From Odobenus rosmarus divergens (lineage: Eukaryota; Chordata; Mammalia; Carnivora; Odobenidae), in NCBI RefSeq assembly GCF_000321225.1, contig NW_004450483.1, forward strand, positions 1,991,127 through 2,055,126: a stretch of 64,000 nt of DNA, given 5' to 3'. Positions 45,722-57,256 of this stretch are shown here, in pieces. Positions within the stretch are counted from its first letter, which is position 1. Each line of letters opens with the position of its first letter. Below the pieces are notes generated by a model that saw only the letters and a program-made list of their open reading frames with translations, did no database searches and was not told the origin of the DNA. Position numbers and translations under genes: made by a program.

Positions 45722-45952
45722 TTTTTATTTATCTATTTTAATTTAAGTCTCTCTCTCTTTTTTAAAGATTTTATTTATTTATTTGACCGAGAAAGACACA
45801 GCAAGAGCAGGAACACAAGCAGGGGGAGTGGGAGAGGGAAAAGCAGGCCTCCCGTCGATCAGGGAGCCCGACGTGGGGCTCAATCCCAGGACCCTAGGAT
45901 CATGACTTGAGCCAAAGGCAGACACCTAACAACTGAGCTACCCAAGCACCCC
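45722..45952 (-). mobile_element. Can-SINE, full length
   Basis: The target duplication is CTGAAAGACCCAATTTA (45705-45721) versus CTGAAAGACCCAGTTTA (45953-45969). It ends about 170 bp from exon 2, on the donor (intron 2) side, and lies sense to the gene. Confidence 0.95.
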
Positions 45953-46122
45953 CTGAAAGACCCAGTTTAAATGAGAACTTATACTAGAAGCTTAAAAACC
46001 CATACTAAAAAGACTTTCTTCATTGAATAAGGCTTTTCAAACTGCACTACAATTAGTTATAGTTTTAAAATATAATCTAAACTCAGAAATTATTAAAAGA
46101 AAAAAAGGCATAAAATACTTAC

Positions 46123-46260
46123 ATTAACTTTGAAAGCTTGTACAGTGTTATCCAGAAGAAGGATGTTGCAAACCACCTCCGTATGCTGTCTGTCTCGGGC
46201 CAACTCTGATGCTCGTACATTGTAGGTTCTGCCAGCAGGCAATCGGAAACGCGAGGTCAT
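46123..46260 (-). CDS. PTPN4: PTPN4 exon 2, coding part (start codon, residues 1-46)
   Basis: This is the first coding exon of protein tyrosine phosphatase non-receptor type 4, a cytoplasmic FERM-PDZ phosphatase. On the minus strand the ATG is at 46260-46258, and the 46 codons begin MTSRFRLPAGRTYNV and end NTVQAFKVN, which I recognise as the PTPN4 N-terminus. The FERM domain starts in the second half of this exon. The donor is GTAAGT (reverse complement of 46117-46122). The acceptor is a T-rich tract ending CTTAG just above 46277. The exon ends on a codon boundary (phase 0) and joins the exon at 1141-1248 in frame to read ...KVN-KHDQ.... The start context is GTAATGA, with G at -3. Unlike the AT-rich surroundings, the exon is GC-balanced and free of repeats. 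PTPN3 is the closest paralogue, but this N-terminus matches PTPN4 as I remember it. Confidence 0.96.
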
Positions 46261-46277
46261 TACTGTCCACGCTCGGT
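46261..46277 (-). other. PTPN4: PTPN4 5' UTR portion of exon 2
   Basis: These 17 bases lie between the 3' splice acceptor (CTTAG, reverse complement of 46278-46282) and the start codon. They are spliced 5' UTR. They contain no upstream ATG and no in-frame stop before the ATG. The remaining 5' UTR exon and promoter lie beyond position 64000. Confidence 0.85.
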
Positions 46278-47419
46278 CTAAGTTGAAAAAAAATTCACTA
46301 AATAAAAAAACAGTTGAAGATACTTAGCAGTTTAAAACACCAAGGTTATTATATAATCTTCAACTAACACAAGTAAAAAGCGGTTATAACTTTTGAAACA
46401 CCAATAAAAATTGTAGCTATAAAAAAAAGATACTGTATATAATTCATCATTTAAACTAAAATTCAAACTGCCTGGAAGAGCTTTATTTTGAACTGTTCCA
46501 TTGAGAAGAAAATACACAAATTGTTCAGGAAGTCATAATCTAATTCAAAATATATAAATTTGGGAATAGCCAAAAAAGGGGTAGGAGAATATGCTACCTT
46601 AGGAAGTTGGCCATTACTCACTGATGCAAGTATTTAAAAACACTGTAGAACAGCAACAGGAGGGAAGACTATTTACTTCTAAAGGACCCTTACCTTTACT
46701 AAACTTAAGATATGGGGGAAACATCGGAGCTTATTCAATTTTTTTAAATACAATAATACTCTTTATTTTAACTATCCTCAAATTTAAACTAATTCTAATA
46801 GGATTATTCTTATTATTCTCAAGAAAACAAAAACAAAATAGAAAACATAAGGCTACAGATCTTTGTTTCTCAATTTTTAACCTAAGAGGGAAAAAATGAC
46901 ATTGCCTATAAAATTTGAACAGATAATACAATGATATCAGCAATACTTGAAGTTAAAAGGCAATGAATAGGGGGGATAGGGAGGGGGGGAAAGGCAATGA
47001 AGATGTAGCTTTGAAGTTCTGAAAATTATATGAAACACAGAATTACATACCAAAAAAATTAGCATTCATATGGGAGAATAAAGGTAAAGATATTTTCAGA
47101 CACTCAAGGAGTCAAAGTTTAAAATCCACAAAACTTCCCTCTTAAAGACACTTAAAGAGAGGAAATAAAATATATTAGAAACACAAGTATACAGAATTTT
47201 TAAATAAGTAGTAAGAAATTTGAATAATGAGTAAGCAAAAAATAATAAAAAGAAACACGAGTTCAAATCAGTGGTATTCAATAACTGCAGGTGACATCAC
47301 AGACTGTTCGTCAAAAGGATTAAAGCTAAAAGTAAAAGTCAGTGCTACACAAGTATGAGAATTGTATAAGGAAAACAGCTTTAGCAGTTGACAAAGAGGG
47401 GCTAGCCAAGTAAGATTCA
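46278..47419. other. Unique intron 1 sequence
   Basis: About 1.1 kb next to exon 2 without SINE or L1. It includes a G-rich run at 46969-46990. No additional exon recognised. Confidence 0.5.
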
Positions 47420-47854
47420 CCAATTAAAAGACAGGGATCGGTGGTTTCTGGTTCCACATGTTAAGAATTTGCAAGTCTCCACTCCACTTTAACAAGTAAA
47501 AAGTAGAACAGACTGGAAAATCACCAAGGCTGCTTGGATTCATGAGAGGGAGAAGACACAGGGCAAACCGCTGCCCCCAAGACTGAAGAGACAGGCAAAT
47601 ACATAGGGTCTCAAAGGAGAGACTCACAAACAGAAACCATCAGGGGAGCCAGTACACGATTAGGAAAATCTGAACTGTAACTGGTGAACTGCAGGAGGCT
47701 CAATGTGGACAATGCTGAAAGTTAAAAACTCCAGGGGGCCCAGTCCTAGGAGGACTCCCACAATATTCTGAGGTTGAATTCAGGAATCCAACTAGATTCC
47801 CACAGTAAATATGGAGAAAAGTAGCCTTGAGCTTTCTGCCGGGGATGGGCATAC

Positions 47855-47857
<3 letters not shown>

Positions 47858-47892
<35 letters not shown>
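47858..47892 (+). repeat. (AC)n microsatellite
   Basis: A pure run of about 17 AC units inside L1 5' UTR-type sequence. Confidence 0.97.
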
Positions 47893-47894
<2 letters not shown>

Positions 47895-48249
47895 TACTAA
47901 ATACACCAGAGCACTCTGTTCTTAATAACACCTGTCCTTAGGAGAAATTAGTTAACCAGAACCTAAGTGACCTGGGCAAAGAAAATACTCAACTCCAGCT
48001 GACTCTAGCCTTCCAGTGGGAGAATGGAAATAACCAACTCCAGACCATTTTAGCCATCCTGTCCCATCTAAAAGGGGAAAAAAACCTGAGAAACCCTGTG
48101 ACATTCATAGTCCAGAGGCATTGGTTCACTAAAATATTGAGGCTTAACCAGAGGATTACAGAATGCTTTTCCTCCCTACACTACTAAAGGGCTATTTACA
48201 TCAGTTCCTCAACACAACATCATGCCTGCCTATCAAGAAAAATTTATAG

Positions 48250-48362
48250 CAGTGCCTGGCCTACTGTCAGTAGAGCATGAGACTCTTGATCTCGGTGTTG
48301 TTAAGTTCGAGCCCCACATTGGGTGTAAAGGTTACTTAAAAATAAAATCTTAAAAAAAAAAA
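48250..48362 (+). mobile_element. Short Can-SINE
   Basis: CTGTCAGTAGAGCATGAGAC, GTTCGAGCCCCACATTGGGT and an AAATAAAATCTT tail. It is the same short type as at 1419-1533. Confidence 0.88.
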
Positions 48363-49326
48363 TTAGAAGGCATACTAAAAAAGGCAAAAAAGCACAATTT
48401 GAAAGGAAAAAGCAAGCATCAGAACCAGACATGAAAGGGATGTTGGAATTATCACACACAGAATTTAAAACAACTATGATCAATATGCTAAAGCTCTAAT
48501 GGATATTGTAGACAGCATGCAGGAACAGATGGGCAATGTGAGCACAGAAATGGAAATCTTAAGAAAGAACCAAAAAGAAATGTTATAGGTAAAGAACACT
48601 GTAAGACATATGAAGAATGCTTTCTGATAGACATGTATTGGGCACAACAGAGGAAAGAATCTCTGAGCTAGAGGATATATCAAAAGAATCATCAAAAATC
48701 GAAAAGCAAAAGGAACAAAGACTGAAAAAAACAAAAAACAAAAAAACCAGAACACCTAAACTCTGTGGGACAAAAAAAGGTGTAACACAGATATATGAAA
48801 AGAACAGAGGGGAAGAAAAGAAAACATATTTGAAACAATCAATAATGACTGAGAGTTTCCCCAAATTAATGTCAGACATCAAACCACAGATCCAAAAAGC
48901 TCCAAGAACACCAAGAAGGAAAAATGTCAAAAAAACCTACCTATACCTAAGCATATCACTTTAAAACTACAAATCAAAGATTTAAAAATCCTGAAAGAAG
49001 TCAGAGGAAAAAAACAGCTTACTTATTGAGGAGCAAATATAAAAATAGATCTGACTACTTAAGCATGCAAACAAGAAGAAAGTAAAGTGAAATATTTAAA
49101 ATGTTGAGGGGAAAAAAACCCCTCGAGACCTAGAATTCTATATCCTACAAATCGTCTTTCAAAAGAGAAAGAAATAAACAGTTTCTCAGACAAAAAAAGG
49201 GGGGAAGGATTTGTTGCCAGTGGACCAGCCTTGTAAGATTATTTTAGAAGAAGTTCTTTAGAGGGAAGTAAAATAATAGATGTCAAAACTCAGATCTACA
49301 TAAAGAAAAGTATCAAAAAAGGAATA

Positions 49327-49442
49327 GACATGATGTGATGAGCACTGGGTGTTATATGTAACTAATGAACCATTGAACACTACACACCTTAAACTAATGA
49401 TGTACTATATGTTGACTAACTGAACTTAATAAAAAAAATGTT
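49327..49442 (+). mobile_element. 5'-truncated carnivoran L1 3' end insertion
   Basis: About 116 bp of L1 3' UTR (ATGAGCACTGGGTGTTATAT; TGTACTATATGTTGACTAAC) within older L1 sequence. The flanking word AAAAAGGAATAG appears just before it, and AAAGAAGGAATAG just after. Confidence 0.85.
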
Positions 49443-49494
49443 AAAAAGAAGGAATAGGTGAACGTTATTTTAAAACTTTTTTCTTATCCTTAAC

Positions 49495-50032
49495 TAATCA
49501 AACAGGTAACAGTACAATACCCTCTACTTCAGTGTGGCAAAGACTTAAGAAATTTGATGAGATTTTTCCTTCCACAATTAGGTGAAGGGTGAGGATTCTG
49601 CAGATGTGATTAAAGTCCCAAGTCAACTGAGTAAATCAAAATAAAGAGTATCCTTGGTGGGCCTGACTTAGGTGGAAGCCCTTAAAAAATTGGGAACTTC
49701 CTGAAGTAAAAGAAATTCTACTGCTGGCTTTAAAGACATGGTCTGCCACGTTGTGAAATGACCTGTGAAAGGGGCCTCTAGGAGCTGACAGCCAGCAAAA
49801 AACTAAAGACCTCAGCCCGACATTTGATTGTATTCATCAACAATCACATGAGCTTCGAAAAGAACCCAGGCTCCCAAAGTTCAGTCAACATCTAGACTGC
49901 AACTATGTGAAATGCAACCAAGCTGCGTCCATCCTCCTGACCCACAGAAAGTGGAGGAAAATAAATGTGTTGTTTTAAACTGCCAAATTTGAGGTTATTC
50001 ATTACACATCAACAGAAAACTAATACACGTTT
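49495..50032 (+). mobile_element. MLT1-type solo LTR (ERVL-MaLR)
   Basis: ATGTGATTAAAGTCCCAAGT, CCTTGGTGGGCCTGACTTAG, ACTGCTGGCTTTAAAGACAT, CTCCTGACCCACAGAAAGTG and the end AATAAATGTGTTGTTTTAAA follow an MLT1 LTR from U3 to its polyadenylation signal, ending ACTAATACA. No internal ERV sequence is attached. Confidence 0.82.
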
Positions 50033-50091
50033 CACAATGGTACTACTCAATCAAAAAATATTCACCAGAGATAGAAAATATGAAACAATGA

Positions 50092-50205
50092 GGTACCTGG
50101 GTTAAGTGTCTGACTCTTGATCTCAGCTCAGGTCTTGATCTCAGGGTCATGAGTTCAAGCCCTGCACTGAGCTCCACACTGGGTGTGGAGCTTACTTAAA
50201 AAAAA
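50092..50205 (+). mobile_element. Short Can-SINE
   Basis: TGAGGTACCTGGGTTAAGTG (with a deletion in the A box region), GAGTTCAAGCCCTGCACTGA and an A tail. Confidence 0.85.
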
Positions 50206-50224
50206 AAAAAGCAAAAAACAGAAA

Positions 50225-50350
50225 GAACCTTCAAATAGAACTATTACAAAGACTATAAACTTACTGATTAAAAGCATTAAAAATATAAATGGATTTTCTC
50301 TAATACAAAGACTTATTGTAAAGCCAAAAAGAAAACACGAAGCAACACAC
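50225..50350 (+). mobile_element. L1-type fragment, paralogous to 11530-11640
   Basis: ACTATAAACTTACTGATTAA, AAAGCATTAAAAATATAAAT and GATTTTCTCTAATACAAAGA recur with about 85% similarity at 11530-11640. Confidence 0.7.
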
Positions 50351-51344
50351 ACACAATCATCTCTTTGTGCATGTTCCACTCTTGCTTCTAATGGATATAC
50401 GTATTTCTCTTCTCCCCAACCCTGCCTTCCCTTCACCTGGGGTGAGTGGTCCAGACAAAGAAAGTGGGCAAAGACCTAAGAAATGCGTAAGTAACAGCAG
50501 AATCAGCAAATTAGTTTTAACAGTAGGGGGAGCTACCAAAAAAAGAACACTGGTTGATGTTACAAAGATATCCCAATGTCAAAGAGTGGTACAGGAATGA
50601 CAAGATACCAAAGATATTCTACCAAAATCAGTCTTCCCCATTTACTGGCACATTTACTTTTGACACTTGCACTTGAACCTAGATTAATGGTTTAATTGAA
50701 ATTTCTTTTCTTTTTTCTTTTTTTTTTTGTTTCAATGAAATTTCTGTGTAACTCACCCAGATACTTTCATATGAGATTCTTCCATAGTCTTGAAAATTAT
50801 CTACCTTAACGATACATACCACTTGACAAATGGCACAATTATGCCAGTGACAACCTAACTGCCCGTAAGTGGTAAGAAATAAGATAACAATAAGCCAAAT
50901 AAGTCTAGTCAGAATTTCCATTACATCTTGAAAACACACTCCTGAAAGGTTATGAGCATCTTAATATATGACATCTGGCTGGCAGATAAGTGTCTGCTTT
51001 TCTCAGAAGAGACACCTTTTCCTAGAGCACTTCAAACTTCTTCTATTCACTTACAAGAGCAAAATGTTCTTTTAGAGATGCTAAGAGAACATAACTGTTT
51101 GAAGTCCCAGCTGAGCAAAATATCAAATATTTCTAGGGGGCTCTTCTGATCATCCTCCATGCTACATAGAAACTTCCAAAAAGTCATTGAAGGAGACTAT
51201 ATGAACAAAGAAAGAATATCCATTTTTAAAAACTCTTTAATTACTTTTCTCCTTGATGACTACTCAACATAGTCTAGTTTATGTTATCTCACACAACTCT
51301 CTAATTGCTTTCTAAGGACAGCTTTATTTATTTATCTATCATCT
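50351..51344. other. Unique intron sequence
   Basis: About 1 kb without recognised repeats. The short reading frames lack splice context. Confidence 0.45.
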
Positions 51345-51466
51345 TTTATTTTTTTTAAAGTTTATTTATTTATGTATGTAATCTTTACAGCCAACATGGG
51401 ACTCGAACTCACAATTCCAAGATGAAGAGTCACATGCTCTTCTGACTGAGCCAGCCAGCTGCCCTT
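51345..51466 (-). mobile_element. Short Can-SINE
   Basis: A T-rich tail, CCAACATGGGACTCGAACTC and the head end CTGACTGAGCCAGCCAGCTG. Confidence 0.87.
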
Positions 51467-51994
51467 TATGCTTTAAATATTATAATTTTATTGTGAATAT
51501 TATTTACAAAGTGAAGTGCAAACAGCACTTTTCAATATTTTGAAAATTAATTATTAACATTAAGCAAATACTCTATTGGGTATTACTTCCATTTCTGGCA
51601 AAAACAAACAAACAGAACACTCAGTAGCCTTTCCACAGATATGTAGTTTTTTAGAAAACTGAGTCACATGTTTAGGGACTACCCAAATCTACTCTTGGAC
51701 AACATACTTAGATAAACATATCCTGAAAGTAACCCATCTACTGGTTCCATGTTTAAACAGGTTTAGTAGATTATAAGTAAGGTTAAAAGCCACTGTTCTT
51801 TACAGACCAGAGAAACCTAAACGTGGCTACCCTAAGTAGGAAATATTCAAACAAAAAGCACTCATAATAAGACAGTAGATAATTATAATTAACATATGCA
51901 GATGTTCTTGGAATAAATGTACCTATCCTCTATCCTCACAATCTCATATTCCTTATATTTATGTTCATGAATAAAATTTTTTTCAGATTTATAT
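51467..51994. other. Unique intron sequence
   Basis: AT-rich sequence; nothing recognised. Confidence 0.45.
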
Positions 51995-52205
51995 GTTTTA
52001 ATTTTTTAAAGATTTTTTATTTATTTTAAGAGAGAGCGAGCGAGCACACAAATGGAGGGAGGGACGGGAGAGAGAGGGCGAGAATCTCGAGCAGACTCCC
52101 CACACAGCACACAGCCCACCTTGGGGCTCAATCTCACAACCTTGAGAACACGATCTGAGCAGAAATCAAGTCAGAAGCTTAACCAACTGAGCCACCCAGG
52201 CGCCT
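51995..52205 (-). mobile_element. Can-SINE, full length
   Basis: AAGATTTTTTATTTATTTTA, an enlarged purine-rich middle (GGAGGGAGGGACGGGAGAGA) and the head TGAGCCACCCAGGCGCC. Confidence 0.92.
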
Positions 52206-52563
52206 TTTTAAATTGCACAACAAAGCTTTATATACAACCTCAAGTAGCTACTAATACCAAAATGTTCTTCTCAACCTCAAGTCACTAACAATAATGGGCA
52301 GAAAGTATTTAAGATAACATTAACTAACTTTAAAAAGATAAATCTGCATTGCTAAGACCAACTACAGAAATGCACTACCTATTCTAAATATTCAACACTC
52401 TTAAATGTGGATTGTCACAAGATGTTGGCCTCCCATAACTTACAATAAAACCTAACTAGTTTACACACTACTAATTAAGAGCTTTAAATAACTTTATTTG
52501 ATTATTTGATGTTATGCTCTAAACTTTGAGAAAAAATTCATTAATAGTTATCTTTAAATTTTT
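52206..52563. other. Unique intron sequence
   Basis: AT-rich sequence; nothing recognised. Confidence 0.45.
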
Positions 52564-52580
52564 AAAAATATTTCTTGAAG

Positions 52581-53036
52581 AGAACAGACATTTCTTCAAA
52601 GACGACATATAAATGGCCAACAGACACATGAAAAGATGCTCATCATCACTTTATCATAAAGGAAATGCAAATCAAAACTACAATGAGATCACCACACATC
52701 TGTCAGAGTGGTTAAGATCAACAACACAAGAAACAACAGGTATTGGTGAGAATGTGGAGAAAAAGAAACACTCATACACTGTTAGTGACAATGCAAACTG
52801 TTGTAGCCACTGTGGAAAACAGTATGGAAGTTCCTCAAAAAGTTAAAAATACAACTGGCCTACAATCCAGCAATCACACTACTGGGTATTTACCCAAAGA
52901 ATAGAAAAACACTAATTCAAAGGGATATATGCACCCCTATGCTTATAGGAGCATTACTTACACTAGCCAAATTATGGAAGTAGCTCAGGTGTCCACAGAT
53001 TGACGAATGGATGAAGAAGAGGTAACATACACACAT

Positions 53037-53068
<32 letters not shown>

Positions 53069-53456
53069 TGGAATATTATTCAGCCATAAAAAAATGAAAT
53101 CTTGCCATTTGCAACAACATGGATGAAGCTAGAGAGTATAATCCTAAGCAAAATAAGTCAGAGAAAAGACAAATACTATATGATTTCACTCATATGTGGA
53201 ATTTAAGAAACAAAACAAATGAGCAAAGGGAAAAAAAGAGACAAACCAAGAAACAGACTCTTAATTACAGAGAACAAAGTGATGATTATCAGAGGGGAGT
53301 TAGGTGAGATGGGGAAAATAGGTGATGGGAATTAAGGAGTGCACTTCCTGTGATGAGCACTGGGTGATGTATGGAATTGTTAAATCACTCTTTTGTACAC
53401 CTAAAACTAATATACACTGTATGTTAAGTAACTGGAATTAAAATAAAAACTTAATA
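52581..53456 (+). mobile_element. 5'-truncated L1, 876 bp, relatively young
   Basis: A clean insertion with a perfect 17-bp target duplication AAAAATATTTCTTGAAG (52564-52580 and 53457-53473). It holds the ORF2 C-terminus (ATGGCCAACAGACACATGAA; GAATATTATTCAGCCATAAA; TGATTTCACTCATATGTGGA) and the 3' UTR to its tail. ORF2 is broken by small changes and a microsatellite. Confidence 0.95.
53026..53068 (+). repeat. (ACAT)n(AC)n microsatellite in L1
   Basis: Expanded from the short ACACA stretch in L1 ORF2. The same ORF2 position is expanded at 16266-16291. Confidence 0.93.
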
Positions 53457-53561
53457 AAAAATATTTCTTGAAGGAAAAAACAACTTAAAAGAATAGACTG
53501 AGTTTTATATTCATGTACCCGAAAAATATCCTTCCCATTAAAAAATGTTAGGAATAATTTT

Positions 53562-53684
53562 TTTAAAATAAACTATTTTATTTTTTTAAAGTAATTTCTC
53601 TGCCCAATGTGGGGCTCAAACGCCCAACCCTGAGATCAAGAGTTGCATGTTCTACCAACTGTGTGTGCCACCCAAGCACCCCAG
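53562..53684 (-). mobile_element. Short Can-SINE
   Basis: T-rich tail, CCCAATGTGGGGCTCAAACG and the head end GTGCCACCCAAGCACCCC. AATAATTT occurs on both sides as a possible target duplication. Confidence 0.87.
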
Positions 53685-53719
53685 AAATAATTTCTAAGCA
53701 GATTACCAGTAGATTCAGT

Positions 53720-54020
53720 CATATGTTCATTCAATCATTCAGCAAATATTTGTTAAATTGTGCCAGGCACTGATGTAGGCCCTTGGCATACATCAATGGG
53801 GGGGAAAAAAATCATAAATCCCTACTCTTATAGAACTCATTCTAGCATAAAATATTTTATTTGTGTAGCCCTCCTGCAAGCATCCTTCATGAGAAGCCAT
53901 AAATGCCAAGTAGGCAGAGACTGGCTCTAACATAATTAACATTCTATTTCCCTCCATAACCTTCAATCCCATGCCTTACAGAATGCTGGGCAGTGAATAA
54001 GTATTCCTTAAAGTGACCAA
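53720..54020 (+). repeat. MIR/L2-type remnants
   Basis: TTCATTCAATCATTCAGCAA and TGTGCCAGGCACTGATGTAG at the left, and AGAATGCTGGGCAGTGAATA at the right, resemble ancient MIR/L2 3' sequence. The assignment is approximate. Confidence 0.5.
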
Positions 54021-54528
54021 ATGAAAAGTATAAGAAATTAATTATATATTCTGGGCTATTCTGATCTTGTATATCTTAGAATCTTAGGTTTGAAATACTT
54101 AGGATCTCAACACTGTTCCCACTATTCAGTTTCCTTAGTATTGAGTCACTTTCTTGGGTGACTTAAAGACTTCAGACCTAAAGCATAAATGAACCATCTA
54201 ATCAACTCTTGAGACTTCTCCATAAAATGGTATCTTCAGGTACAAAATTTAGTTACTAATATACTAAATATATTCACACTTCTTTCCACATTTACTTTCA
54301 TTTCATAAAGCAATAATTCTGTTTGATTTTTGGAGAATTTTATTACTTGAAAATTCTAACTTTGTGAAGAAAAAATACGCTACCTTCCATGATGTTTTAG
54401 AAACAGAAGTTCAAACAAAATTCTCCATTATAGCTTTCCTTTTTCATCTGAGAGGTGTTTCAGTAAAACTGATATACATGTATACATAACTGCTTTCAGT
54501 GGAAACGGGGCCATCTCTTTAAAAAAAA
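54021..54528. other. Unique intron sequence
   Basis: No repeat or exon recognised. Confidence 0.45.
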
Positions 54529-54542
54529 AAAAAAAGATTATG

Positions 54543-54757
54543 GGGGGCGCCTGGGTGGCTCAGTCGTTAAGCGTCTGCCTTCGGCTCGGGTCATGGTCCC
54601 AGGGTCCTGGGATCGAGCCCCACTCGGGATCCCTGCTCAGCGTGAAGTCTGCTTCTCCCTCTCCCACTCCCCAGCTTGTGTTCCCTCTCTCGCTGTCTCT
54701 CTCTGTCAGAAATAAATAAATAAAATAAATAAAATCTTTAAAAAATAATAATAAAAT
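54543..54757 (+). mobile_element. Can-SINE, full length, young
   Basis: Perfect target duplication AAAAAAAGATTATG (54529-54542 and 54758-54771). It closely matches the consensus, including CGTTAAGCGTCTGCCTTCGG, and the complex tail has AATA units. Confidence 0.97.
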
Positions 54758-55034
54758 AAAAAAAGATTATGATCTACAAAAATGTTGTCTTTTATACCAA
54801 ATGCACTAATACAAATTTAAACATTCTGAAAGACCTAAAATTATGATAAATCTTTTTATGTCTACACACATCAAAAATCTGTACATATTAAGTCAAAAAG
54901 AGCTGAACACATATGGTGATATTCAAGCTATAAAAACTATGGATACATATAGTTAAGAGACAGAAAAAGCACTTGGGCATATTCACATAATGATTAGTGA
55001 ATTAAAATTGTGGGATAAAATTGTTTTCTATTTA

Positions 55035-55106
55035 GAATTCTATTAATTTTTTTTTAAAGGTTTTATTTATTTGACAGAGAGAAACACAGCGAGAGAGGGA
55101 GAACAA
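55035..55106 (-). mobile_element. Can-SINE, strongly 5'-truncated
   Basis: Only the last 60-70 bp of a SINE (T tail, ATTTATTTGACAGAGAGAAA), flanked by TGTTTTCTATTTAG (55021-55034) and TGTTTTCTGTTTAG (55107-55120). Confidence 0.88.
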
Positions 55107-55273
55107 TGTTTTCTGTTTAGCAAAAGTAAGCATGTTCTTTCTGACTTTTAACTTCAAAGGACAAAATGGCAAACAGTTTATTTTTCCATCATCATAAATA
55201 TAGATTAAAGAGTTTAGGCTGTCACAGAAAGAGACAAATGACATGGCTCAGCAGTAGCTAGAAAGTAACAAGA

Positions 55274-55469
55274 GGGGCGCCTGGGTGGCTCAGTTGGATA
55301 AGCGACTGCCTTTGGCTCAGGTCATGATCCTGGAGTCCTGGGATCGAGTTCCGCATCGGGCTCCCTACAGGGAGTCTGCTTCTCCCTCTGACCCTTCTCC
55401 CTCTCATGCTCTCTCTCATTCTCTCTCTCTCAAATAAATAAATAAATCTTTAAAAAAAATTTAAAAAAA
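55274..55469 (+). mobile_element. Can-SINE, full length
   Basis: Perfect target duplication AGAAAGTAACAAGA (55260-55273 and 55470-55483). Confidence 0.97.
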
Positions 55470-55637
55470 AGAAAGTAACAAGAAAGATGAAATGGGTGGT
55501 AGAGAATCAAAGGAAGGGACAAACAAATCTTCCTTGACCTGATAAAGGACATCTGTGGAAAACACAGTTAACATCATACTTAACAATGAAAAATGGAATG
55601 CTTTATGGCTAAAATCAGGAACAAAATAAGGATATCT

Positions 55638-55853
55638 GGGGTGCCTGGGTGGCTCAGTCAGTTAAGCGGTGGCCTTCAGCTCAGGTCACGATCTCGGGGT
55701 CCTGGGATCGAGCCCCTCATGGGCTACCTACTTGGCATGCAGTCTGCTTCTCTCTCTCCCTCTGCCCCTCCCCATGCTCCTACGTTCTCTCCCTTCCCCC
55801 AACTCTCTCAAATAAATAAATAAAATATTTTTTTAAAATTTAAAAACAAAAAC
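55638..55853 (+). mobile_element. Can-SINE nested in L1
   Basis: Target duplication AAGGATATCT (55628-55637 and 55854-55863), perfect. Confidence 0.95.
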
Positions 55854-56375
55854 AAGGATATCTATCAGCTCTCATCACTGCTATTCAGAATTGTACTGGA
55901 GGTGTGAGCCAGAGCAACTAGGCAAAAAAAAAGAAATACAAGTCACTGAGATTAGAAGGGAAGAAGGAAAACTATCAATATTTGCAGATGTCATAACCTT
56001 CTACATAGAGAATCTGAAGAAATCTACAAAAGAAGCTGCTAGAATAAGTGAGTTTATAGCAAAGCAAAATGTAACATCAATATATAAAAATTGTATTTCC
56101 ACAAACTAGAAACAACCAAAAATTATAATTTAAAAACAATATTATTTATAATAGCACTGAAACTGAAAACTTCAAAACACTGCTGAGAGAAATTAAAGAA
56201 GAAAATAGTGAACAGATATGCTGTGTTCACAGGTTAGATGATCTGTAGATTCAAGGCAATCTCAATAAAAATCACAGCAGGCTTGCTTGTAGAAACTGAC
56301 AAACCAATTCTACAATTTATATGAAAATGAGAGACTTGAATAGAAAATGAAAAGATTTGAATTGAAAATAGTTGA

Positions 56376-56580
56376 GAGGCAGTGGGTGTCTCAGTCGGTT
56401 AAGTGTCTGATTCTTGGTTCCGGCTCAGGTCACGATCTCAGGGTCATGAGATCAAGCCCAGCATCAGTTTCCACACTCAGTGAGGAGACTGCTTGAGATT
56501 CTCTCTCTCACTCTACTTCTGCCCCTCCCCCTAATAGCACACACCACACTCCCCAAAATAAATAAATCTTTTTTAAAAAA
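56376..56580 (+). mobile_element. Can-SINE nested in L1
   Basis: An older copy with GTGGGTGTCTCAGTCGGTTA as head and AAATAAATCTTTTTTAAAAA as tail, inserted within L1 ORF2. Confidence 0.9.
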
Positions 56581-57044
56581 GGTGAAAACAACTTTGAAAA
56601 GAAACACAAAATGGGAAACTAAATCTACTGATTTTAAGACTCATTATAAGCTCCAGAAACCAAGACACTGTACTGGGATCAAGATAAAAAGACGAATGAA
56701 ACAAAATAGAGTACAGAATAAGACCCACACATATATGGACAACTAAATTTTGACAAAGATATACAGGCACACATCATTTTATTGTGCTTGGCAGTTACTG
56801 AGTTTTTACAAATTGAAGGTTTGTAGCAATCCTGCATCCAGCAAGTTTATGGTACCACTCTTCTAACAGCATTTGCTCACTTCATGTCTCTCTGTCACAT
56901 TTGGTTAATTCTCTCAATATTTCACATTTTTCTTTATTATTATATTTGTTGTAATGATCTGTGAGAAGTAATTACAACTCATTGAAAGCTCAGTAATTAC
57001 AACTCCCAGCATTTTTTAGCAATGAAGTATTTTTTAATTATGTA

Positions 57045-57241
57045 TTTTTTTTAAAGATTTTATTTATTTATTTGACAGAGAGAGATACAGTGAGAGAGGG
57101 AACACAAGCAGGGGGAGTGGGAGAGGGAGAAGCAGGCTTCCCGCTGAGCAGGAAGCCCGATGCAGGGCTCAATCCCAGGACCCTGGGACCATGACCGGAG
57201 CTGAAGGCAGACACTTAACAACTGAGCCATCCAGGCGCACC
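57045..57241 (-). mobile_element. Can-SINE nested in Tigger1
   Basis: Target duplication TAATTATGTA (57035-57044 and 57242-57251). It sits in a Tigger1 inside an L1. Confidence 0.96.
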
Positions 57242-57256
57242 TAATTATGTAGTTTT

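Larger units (their letters stand above)
1249..46122 (-). other. PTPN4: PTPN4 intron 2 (44,874 bp)
   Basis: The whole interval between the two recognised coding exons is one intron, bounded by GT (46121-46122, read on minus) and AG (1249-1250, read on minus). It holds no exon that I can support. Its content is Can-SINEs, L1, DNA transposons, LTRs, an NME2 retropseudogene and unique sequence, all listed separately. More of the well-preserved SINEs lie in plus orientation, antisense to PTPN4, than in the sense direction. Confidence 0.92.
47420..49470 (+). mobile_element. L1 5' UTR and ORF1 region
   Basis: It closely follows an old L1 5' end. A 5' UTR-type block (CCATTTTAGCCATCCTGTCC) leads to ORF1-type sequence (GATGTTGGAATTATCACACA, GACAGCATGCAGGAACAGAT, GAAAGAATCTCTGAGCTAGA). 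It ends in the stretch that normally precedes ORF2. The frames are broken. A short SINE (48250-48362) and a short L1 end (49327-49442) are inserted. Confidence 0.82.
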
